Positions 56,241 through 64,000 of a stretch of DNA of 64,000 bases are shown piece after piece. The translations under genes and the position numbers were made by a program. The DNA is from Massospora cicadina (Eukaryota; Entomophthoromycota; Entomophthoromycetes; Entomophthorales; Entomophthoraceae): the NCBI GenBank assembly GCA_022478985.1, contig JAKSZP010008051.1, forward strand, positions 62,001 to 126,000, read 5' to 3'. The notes under the pieces were generated by a model. It made no database searches. It was not told the origin of the DNA and saw only the letters and a program-made list of their open reading frames with translations. The number at the start of each line of letters is the position of its first letter. Positions within the stretch are counted from its first letter, which is position 1.

Positions 56241-57960
56241 ACGAAAATGCTCAAATGAGAAAACGCCTCCAAAACCTAACAAAACCAAAGTGACCAGGCT
56301 GGCAACAATGAACCATTAGATGACTATGACAGAAGGAGAGAGGGGTCAGGGGGTGCTTTTTTGGCATTAGTGACACTAAGCAAGGCACAGTCCCAGAAAG
56401 AAAGTAAGGGAGTGGGGGCATCAGCAGTGTGGGGCTCAATATATTCCAAGGGTGGGCCCAGTCAGGTACCATGTGCCACAGCAAAGGCGGTTATATATGT
56501 CAAAAGATCTTTCTCAGCCTGGAGACATGCTTCAGGAAGCTTGATGAAGGTGGTGATGTTGGATTAGGTAATTTTTGCTTTGAGTTTTTTGATATTGCCA
56601 TGACATTTAAAACTGAGTTATGGGCGTTCTTATGCAACTTAAGGAGGTTTGCTTACCTGTCGCAGAAAGGTGATCTGGTACAGTGGGGGAGGAACATCCT
56701 TGTCAAGCATTGCCACCAACTTAGCAACAGCTTTTTGGAGAGGATGGCAAATGGGCGAGGCAGCTGCTTTGACAGTAAGCTGATGCAGGGAAGAATGGTG
56801 CTGCATTTGTTTGTGGGATATAATGTTGATGGAGAAATGGTTGTTATAATTAGTATGTAAAAACTGTTCTAAGGTAAAAACAGACGGTTCATTAAGATTG
56901 CCCAAAATCAAAAACCTCATCCAATAAGGCCCAGGTATTCTAATTGTACTGAATTTGGGCTTCAGTGTAGTTCTGGTGTTTAGCTGATGAATGGGAGAAA
57001 GCTCAAGGTCGAACGTTATAACCAAGCTGCATGCTGATTGGCTGGGATGGTTGTGGATGTGGATTGAGGTTGGCCTAACTGGCTGTTATATGAACCGTGG
57101 CAGCAGCAGGTTTTGGGGGAAGGGAAAGGATGCTATCCCAGACAAAAAAATCCACAGTCATGGTGGAAGGTTGGGTACTGGCGATATATACTCTGAGCTA
57201 TCAGAGGTGGCAAAGGATGGGTATTTGCGTTTTAAATGATCCAACTAAAACAGGTCAAAAAGATAGTCTGGCCACCCTCAAAGCAGGCCCAGAACAGTTG
57301 ATTGGTGCAGAAGGAACAAAACGCGGGTGAATTATTTGAGACTTATTACTTTATTCTGGTATGTCATGGCAAATGCTTGAGGCCCTGCAGGATATGTGGC
57401 CCATTTGGAACCACAAACTGAAGGATGGGGTCTGTAGTATAAGCATCTAGACCAACCATCAGCTCCTGTTGGAGCACCATGCGGGGAGGTGATTGAAAAT
57501 CATTAAACTGAATCACTTATTGGTGTCCATGGGAAGCTGGGTGCAAGTGGTGGTGAGTGGGGTGCCCTGGAACACCAGATGCACAGCTGCCGCAATTTCA
57601 GCATAAGCATCACAAGAGTAGCCCAAGTTAAAGTACCTCCTAAAGGAGTGGAAGTCAATAACCCCTCAGGTTTCATCACTGCCTGGGCTTAATTGATGAT
57701 TTCTTTGTCTTTTTATGGGAACAACTTCCCATATTTGACCCAAAGTCCAAAATGTATGCTGCTTTTGGGGAGCACACGCGGGCTGCAAGGCATTGCCTGG
57801 CTTTGAGCAAGGTGGATTTGAAAATACTTGGTGGTAAATTATCCTAAGGATTTTGGAGGACTGGATGATACAGTCTGAGCACGTTTTCCCAACAGACGTA
57901 AGTTGCTAGGGAGTGTTTTGTTGCTGCCACACCCTGAAGAAGGCAAGGGGGACTCAAAGA
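56241..57960 (-). pseudogene. Coding-like minus-strand remnants, unassigned
   Basis: Open pieces 56251-56484 and 56639-57025 (128 codons) and the frame at 57.4-57.95 kb (YFNLGYSCDAYAEIAAAVHLVFQG) look like protein on the minus strand: proline-rich, helical parts, few rare residues. They may be gag of an unidentified LTR element. The overlapping plus-strand ORF 56429-56860 (143 codons) is the alternative and I cannot exclude it. Confidence 0.35.
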
Positions 57961-58589
57961 CATAAGGGGAACTGGTTGACAGGAGGCGAAGTTGAAGTTT
58001 TCTTTACTTTACTTTTGTAAAAATTCACTTGGAAAGTTACAATTAGGAGAGAAAAGTTTTACAATAATTACAAAATAGTTTTTTGAATATCATTTTGGTT
58101 TATCTGACGATGCAGAGGAATTTGAACTCCCAGTCAACTCAAGGTGGTATATTAAATTATTGATGGCTTACATCATTACTACTTGTTCATCTGCTGCCTC
58201 TGTTTCTGCGTCCCTTTTAGCTTATTGCACGAATTGCCAAAATTAAATCTTTAGTTATACCATAACTAATCAAGCCGTTCCTAACTTTCATTCTGTTCTT
58301 GGCACCTTAATTATGGCTTTCAAATAAATTGGTTCCCTAGAGAAAACCTTATCATCAACGTTGACCTCCTGAATATATTCTCACTTGAACAGTGTGCCCC
58401 AGCTAGCAGGCTTGCTACTCTGCTCCCTACCCACACCGCTGGTTTGTCATGCTACCACTGGTGTCCGCGCCCATACCAAAATTACTCAATTAGATGTGTA
58501 TGAACCACTATTTGCATTTTCCACGCTACCCTTATCCATCACTTTCTGCTATAGCAGATCTCTGCTCATAAACCCCAAGTTGAGGATTG
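57961..58589 (+). other. Interior of X2, right part
   Basis: Includes the segment shared with X1 (ACGTTGACCTCCTG, GGTTTGTCATGCTACC). Plus-strand frame 58385-58852 is open for 155 codons but runs into the terminal repeat, so most of it is probably not coding. Confidence 0.4.
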
Positions 58590-59080
58590 GAGGGGGCTCT
58601 GTCAGGCTTCGTCTTAATATGGGTGAAACCTCTACCATAGGTTTTCAATTTATTTATTATTTTTATACTATTCAGACTACATGTAGTATTCCCTATAAGT
58701 TTATTTTATATTTGGTGTACTACTTAAACTATATTAAAAGGTATAAAAATATTTTTTCTGAATTAAACTTATTGAATAATCCATCAGCTTACCTTGTAAC
58801 ATCAAGCTCACTCACCTCCAGCTTAAACTGTATTATTTTTCTTTTTCTATAATTTCCTTATTACTTTATATAGTACTCATTTATACTTCAACAAAGCAAT
58901 ACTTTTTGACTTAACTTCTCATTATGGGCTAACTTAATTGCAAAAGCTAGTTTTAAAGATCTAACTTTTGGTTCACCATCAAGTACTTTGAAAGAGCCTG
59001 GACTCCTCTGGGACAGTTGGATGATTAATCCCAACTGGCCCAACAATCATTCATCTTTTGTCTTAAAATTTGATGACTGA
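58590..59080 (+). repeat. Right terminal repeat of X2
   Basis: TAATATGGGTGAAACC to CCCAACTGGCCC, collinear with 41600-42130 and 53871-54400. Confidence 0.65.
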
Positions 59081-60420
59081 GCTCATATTTGATGTTGACT
59101 GCTTGCTGTACCCATTGGAAGCTGAGTTCAAGCTAGTCATGCAACAATTGCATTTTATTTACATTTTGCTGATTATGTTTTGTTGAAGTTGGTGCAGGGG
59201 CGTCAAATTTTGTTGCACAGGCTACTACACTCAAAAAGACAAGGTACTTTTAAATTTTTGCCTTAGAAAACTTGCAAAAAGAATCCTTTTTGGCACGAGT
59301 TTTTATTTAAAGTAAAGAAAAGCACATTGTAGTATTGAATGCTGACAATAGCTCTGCGGCTCACTTATGTAATTCTTTTTTGCTGCTTGATTTCTTCAGA
59401 AAAATAGTAAGACGATCCTTTTTCAATTAGCACCCCGCCTAGATATGTTCCATATCTCATTAGAGTTCCTATTGGCGCAATTTAGGTATATTAAGAAGAA
59501 CCTAAGAGTGGTAACTTAGAAGAGTAATATCTTCACTAGGCCAATGGAGCAAATGACTAGGGCTTGGGGTATTTTCATAATAGTTGTGATCAACGAATTG
59601 CAATCAAGACACTGGTAGATGGCTGCAATAAACATAGGAAGCCTATTACTAATTATTCTATGCTGGCGCAGGGCAAGATAGAATACTAAAATTAGAATAA
59701 AATAATAAGAGATATAATTCTCAAGGCGATGAGCTGAGGTGATCACTAAATTAAGGTGGCAAAAGTTGCACCAGTGTGAGTTAAGGGTCTGATTTACCTC
59801 ACAGTTACTTATACATGAAGGCTCTAAGGTGAAAAATTATAAGAAATTTAATACAACTTTGGAAATCTCTATAAAACTGGAGCCGCAAGGTGAAGTAAGT
59901 TTTATAACCAGTCAAACCCTCATCTAAATATTAGTAAAAATATAAAAATTAAATAAATATTAAAAACAGATGGTTGATAAAACCAAATGCAACTTAGTTA
60001 AACACATCCAGGCCAGGAAATATTGTCAAAAATAGTCAATTTGTAGTTATAAGAGGAAGCTTAAAGGTAACTAATAATATCAATCAGGGTGATTGATTTT
60101 AATGAGGAAATATACCATCTTATTGTGGTTCATAGTGCAGTATCTCTCAAATTGGACCATAAATTGCTCATAATTGTGCTGTTGATAGAATATGGAAGGA
60201 GTGAGGTCAACATTTATATGATATATAGCTGAAGTCATTATGATAACAATTGTCATATATGTCTTATTTGTTTTCCAGTAAAAGTGGACGCAAAAATGCT
60301 AAAACTGAAGGGTATAGCTTAACCCAATATTGGGTTGAGACAACTGCGAGGGGCTTTATAAGTATGTAAACCCAAACTCTTGGGTTGGACCATGGAAAGT
60401 TCCCTTACAGAAGAAAGTAG
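59081..60420. other. AT-rich stretch without a recognisable feature
   Basis: Frames are closed by many stops. The open piece 59516-59746 (minus) has no known motif. I see no repeat shared with the rest of the window. Confidence 0.4.
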
Positions 60421-61792
60421 GGAAAAAATGCTCCTGTGGAGCCCTTGGTTCAACTGAGGGGACCTGGCCATGTCTTTGATGAATGCTGGGTAAAAGATTT
60501 AGTAACAAAGAATCCCTTTACTATATTCCCTTTTCTGCTTCTACCCTTGTATATAGGATTAAGGGGGTTTGTAGGGAGGTTATCCTGGCCAGAGGCCTTC
60601 AGAAGTACCCCACCCTCACTTGTCCTCCACCATGCCATCCTCAACTCACTTGGAGATTAGAAGATTTGACCCACAAACTCAGGAAATCATGCCAGTTTAA
60701 AAAAAACTGGTTCATGTCATAAAACATGCTCTTCTGGGTTCTGGGTGCCAGCCTGAGTCAAGAATTAATTCTCAAAAAGATTATTTTAGTTTAAAACAAT
60801 TTTGGTATACCTATGAAATTTAATTCCTCCACCATTTCAATCTGAGCAAATCCGCTTAAGTTTGTATTTGTGAGAGCACTGCCACTGCAGAAAGGGAAAT
60901 AAGTTGCCAGAGCTTCTATGACATCATATGTAAGCTATCTGGAAACCCCTCAAGCCAAGGCTGTCTTTTGTGGGCATGTCAGCCACCCCAGAATTAGCCA
61001 CCCTTTAACCCTTTCCACACAATCCAGTATAATAGACAACTGTCCTTCCTAGAGGAAGTTGTCATTACATTCTTTTATTAAGTTTTAAATAAAGCCAAAC
61101 TGTAAGTCCAGGGGAATATCCTCTTTGTGTAGATCAGGCAATTTTCCCATACCTGGATAAGAAGGGTATGAAGAGGGCGGCTGTACCCCTTGTCACCCAG
61201 GGCAACCTCGCCCATGTGATAGATGAGCACTGGGTTACAGCGCTCCCTCTGAAGATTTATCCGCTGGTTCCCGCGCTTACTTCTGCTGAACTTTTCTACC
61301 AAATTGAAGAAATATGCACCAAAATTATTGAATCAAAGACAAGATGTCTGAAATTAATGGGAAATAAGACTTACAATTGGAAAAACAATATTTGGAAAGA
61401 GACAATTAGAGAATTACTGGCTGGAATTGCGGATGACATCAAGCCATCAAATGATATGATTGCCATTGCCAAATTCCCTATAAAAATTGTTAAAGATTGT
61501 CACAGATAATTTGAAACCCATAGTTCAAGAATTAATATTTGTGACTGACAAATTATTTGGCCAAACAAACGCCCCAGCAACTGGGCACAAGTGGGATGGC
61601 CATCCTGAACCCATTTCCAGCCAATTGGGGCCGCCCCTACATGGGGTGGCCCTAGGGATTCCTGTTGCCTGTCAGGCCAGACGCTGTCATGCCAATCAAT
61701 GTAAATGCAGTCAAGCATTGGTCCATGCAAACATTGATGAACTGATGGCAACTCAGCCTGCCACTAAATCCTTTAATGTTGGTTCTACTTAA
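60421..61792 (+). pseudogene. Two diverged copies of an unknown coding segment
   Basis: 60.46-60.72 kb and 61.2-61.4 kb encode related words: HVFDECWVKDL against HVIDEHWVTAL, and SASTLVYRIKGVCREVI against TSAELFYQIEEICTKII. The second copy (61168-61509, 113 codons) continues after a frame change into 61487-61792 with TDNLKPIVQELIFVTDKLFG. The offset is about 735 bp. Function unknown; the two lie within what may be a third X-related or another element. Confidence 0.45.
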
Positions 61793-63210
61793 ATTATCCG
61801 TCCCCTCACCCAAAAATTTTCCAGGTTAGGTCAAATTTGAGGGCCCCAATCCCTGTTTTGACCCACTACCAATTGAACACTAAATTATCAGTTGCATCAC
61901 ACTGAGAAAATTGTTGGTTGATTTTCTTTCTTATCTTTCCAATAAAAGCCTTTACCCAATTTTAGTTTGTATTCTTAAAACTAAACAGCCGTTTCCACCT
62001 GTATTCCAACAACCCTTGGGGTTTATGGCCATATGCATCTAGTACTTTGCTAGGTGTCTATGCACGATTATGACTCATGGGCATTTAATGGCGGATTTCC
62101 TTCCTGGTTTTATAACTGTCATACCAGCAGCAGTGCCGCTGGCATTTGGTTTTGGCATTTGGGTGCTTCAGCACTTAAATTGACAGGCTGGTCTGAAAAT
62201 AACTTGCTGTTTGCCTGACACAAACATTCCAAAATCTACTCTGCGGACTCTACCTCGTTTTCCATACATTCTCTCATTAGCCCAATCAAACTTGCCACGA
62301 ACTGCGTTCTGAGACTGATTATCATTAAGTGAGCACTCCATTCCATTTATCTGGCAGCTCTCTGGATGTTAGTCAAAGATATAAGAAGCTATGTTTTCAA
62401 TGTGCTTCACCAATCCGCCACACCATAATAACTTCCAGATCCACTCAATCCAGGCCGCCAATCTTCCACTTATTTGGCGCAACCTGGCAATCCTTAGTCA
62501 TGCCACCCTCACTTAATATAGCCATCATATTCTAACTAAAACACTTACTGATCCTCCAGTGGTTAAGTGTGATCTGGTTAAAATGAGATCTCCTCCTTCA
62601 TCAGGCTCAATTTGTCATTTGTGGGTGAGGAACTTCTACCCTCACAACTGTGATGCAAAGATCAGTCACCAAATTATCTGGGCCATTGCTCCTCAGACAA
62701 TCCATCCTGAGTTACTTCTCTAATTTGATATGCTTGTCTAATGATGTTATTTACTCCGCACAATAGCGTGAAACAAATCAAAAATCGCAAAATGGTGCTC
62801 AAGGTCACCATATATTTGAATCAAGACGATTTAATTCACTTTGTGAACTTGATTAGCATTTCATGAAACAATAATTTTTAATAATCTTAGGGACATTTAT
62901 ATAAATGAAACTGAACCTTGAAAATTGTAACTGAAACCAGAGGCCAGCAACTGCAAACGCAGGAGGTTTGGTCATTCTCCCTGCCTCTCTCACCCTTGGG
63001 AGTTGCCCCAGCAAGACCTTCGGTTGCTCCCATTGCAGCCATCTGGTTTGATATGGAGGCCTTTTATATGTTATTTAACTTTTATTTAATTCACAAGAAA
63101 ATAGGGCGTCCCTCCTCCAAGTCATTGGTATGCTATGCCACTGACATTCTAGGTCTTTCCATTGGGTTGTTATACACCCATATTGGAAGCCCAGTATACT
63201 TTAATTAGCA
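61793..63210 (+). other. Decayed coding-like sequence, unassigned
   Basis: Plus-strand fragments read like protein in patches, for example 62.1-62.2 kb (SAAGIWFWHLGASALK) and 62918-63208 (96 codons). Stops and frame changes are frequent. No domain can be named with confidence. Confidence 0.3.
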
Positions 63211-63624
63211 GATTCCATAACTTAATGAATTTACTAATAACCTCAGCATTTTCTGCTCTAATCATGGGACCAGGCGAAGCAGCTGCTTATTAGATCATAA
63301 GAAAATTTAAATTCCCTTTGTGACCTGGTCTTTACATGTTAACACTCATTTCACTCTGCAGGGCGTGTAAATAGTTCATACTGTCTCAGGATTGTGACCT
63401 CACAGCACCAGAAAACCAGGACGCACCTTCTGCAGGTGTTGGCAGTGGTGAATATATCAGTTTCCTCACTAAAGTGGTGATACAGGTGCTGGCTGTCCTG
63501 GCAGAGCTTCATGGCGTTTTGCAGATGAAAGTTCTCAAACTTCTTCTCCTACTGATGCGCAAAGAATTCTGGCTCTCTTAAATGCCCTAGAGGAAGAGGC
63601 ACGTCGCTGTGTTAGAGGTGTAAT
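63211..63624 (+). other. Decayed coding-like sequence before the terminal ORF
   Basis: One frame reads SGDTGAGCPGRASWRFADES, then SSPTDAQRILALLNALEEEARR, ending in TGA at 63627-63629, overlapping the ATG of the next ORF. Probably the same gene remnant in a shifted frame. Confidence 0.35.
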
Positions 63625-64000
63625 ATGAGCTACAAACAAAATGGGAATCACACTCCCTTAATAAGTCTAGTATTTTCTAAAGTAAAAGCACCTGAATCTA
63701 GAGCATCCTGCCTCTTTCGCCTCTTTACCCTCCACCAGAACGCTCCTGACTTGCCTTCACTTGTAGAAGCCTTCACATCATTAGTACCTTCATTCGATAT
63801 CTTTACTTACACTGTGGTGTCAGCTTTTAGAGAGGCCTTGGACACCACTGCATCCAGAAATTCCTCATGTGTCCTCTTCCAGTATCTAAGGAAGCTTTTC
63901 CTTAGCTTATTTGATGGTGAAAAACACCTTCATGTAATCATACCTTCAGTGGCAGCGATGTCATCCCCTCTGTCAGCAGGCTCCCCTCAAGCTAGTTCAT
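63625..64000 (+). CDS. Partial ORF of unknown function, open at the right edge
   Basis: ATG 63625 opens 125 codons without a stop up to the window end. The sequence is helical and leucine/serine-rich (PDLPSLVEAFTSLVPSFDIF, VLFQYLRKLFLSLFDGEK), then Ser/Pro-rich (SSPLSAGSPQASS). No known motif. The preceding frame (63.45-63.63 kb) looks like its continuation, so the ATG may not be the real start. It may be a gag-like protein of a retroelement reaching past the window. Confidence 0.4.
   Translation, partial: MSYKQNGNHTPLISLVFSKVKAPESRASCLFRLFTLHQNAPDLPSLVEAFTSLVPSFDIFTYTVVSAFREALDTTASRNSSCVLFQYLRKLFLSLFDGEKHLHVIIPSVAAMSSPLSAGSPQASS

Larger units (their letters stand above)
53871..59080 (+). 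mobile_element. X2: second copy of family X
   Basis: Direct terminal repeats at 53871-54400 and 58590-59080 match those of X1. The left part is collinear with X1 36505-37700 once the solo LTR at 54940-55529 is removed. The interior (55.5-58.6 kb) is longer than in X1 and contains coding-like sequence on the minus strand (56.2-57.95 kb), which may be yet another insertion. No named domain is visible. Confidence 0.6.

Noticed and set aside
56429..56860. Plus-strand ORF of 143 codons as a gene.
   Set aside because: The opposite strand looks more protein-like here, and this ORF has no homologue I recognise.
58385..58852. Plus-strand ORF of 155 codons as a gene.
   Set aside because: Its second half lies in the terminal repeat of X2 and the composition there is that of AT-rich noncoding DNA.
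62090..62260. SAAGIWFWHLGASALK followed by GWSENN resembles the C-terminal part of tyrosine recombinases.
   Set aside because: The spacing to the G-x-W-S part is too short, the catalytic Arg and His are not seen, and no second motif lies nearby.
1..64000. Search by eye for tRNA genes, CRISPR arrays and bacterial-type operons.
   Set aside because: No cloverleaf with B-box-like GGTTCGAATCC, no short regular repeats with spacers, and no gene clusters were seen.

Overview
The window looks like a gene-poor block of a large, repeat-rich eukaryotic nuclear genome. I recognise no cellular gene, tRNA, rRNA or CRISPR. Almost everything recognisable is retrotransposon: Ty3/gypsy LTR elements (one with a chromodomain) and LINEs with an apurinic-type endonuclease and zinc-knuckle ORF1. 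The mix, and decay dominated by C-to-T/G-to-A changes, would suit a fungus, but I cannot name the host.

The layout is a set of insertions within insertions, readable from target-site duplications (TSDs) and from reading frames that resume on the far side of inserts. (1) A, about 1.6-12.96 kb, minus strand: an old chromodomain gypsy element. Its RT is split by B (4992-11788, minus), a complete but decayed gypsy element whose 5' LTR carries a 306-bp insert. (2) 12.96-13.99 kb: a lone LTR of family L. (3) 16.5-28.99 kb, plus: an old 5'-truncated LINE, split by a solo LTR (18218-18872) and by gypsy element C (20869-28815, plus). (4) 29.0-53.87 kb, minus: gypsy element E/L, cut into pieces by LINE2 (30732-36009, 17-bp TSD), by LTR element X1 (about 36.5-42.13 kb, itself carrying gypsy element D at 38400-41416) and by LINE1 (45739-52185, perfect 13-bp TSD). 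(5) 53.87-59.08 kb, plus: X2, a second copy of family X, holding another solo LTR (54940-55529). (6) 59.1-64 kb: unassigned decayed sequence with a duplicated coding-like segment and an ORF running off the right edge.

No element appears intact. LINE1 and LINE2 are the youngest and most GC-rich; their ORFs read well apart from a few frameshifts and stops. D has a well-preserved unusual ORF in the gag position joined to an integrase, with protease, RT and RNase H deleted. Family X has no domain I can name and is the best candidate for an undescribed element.
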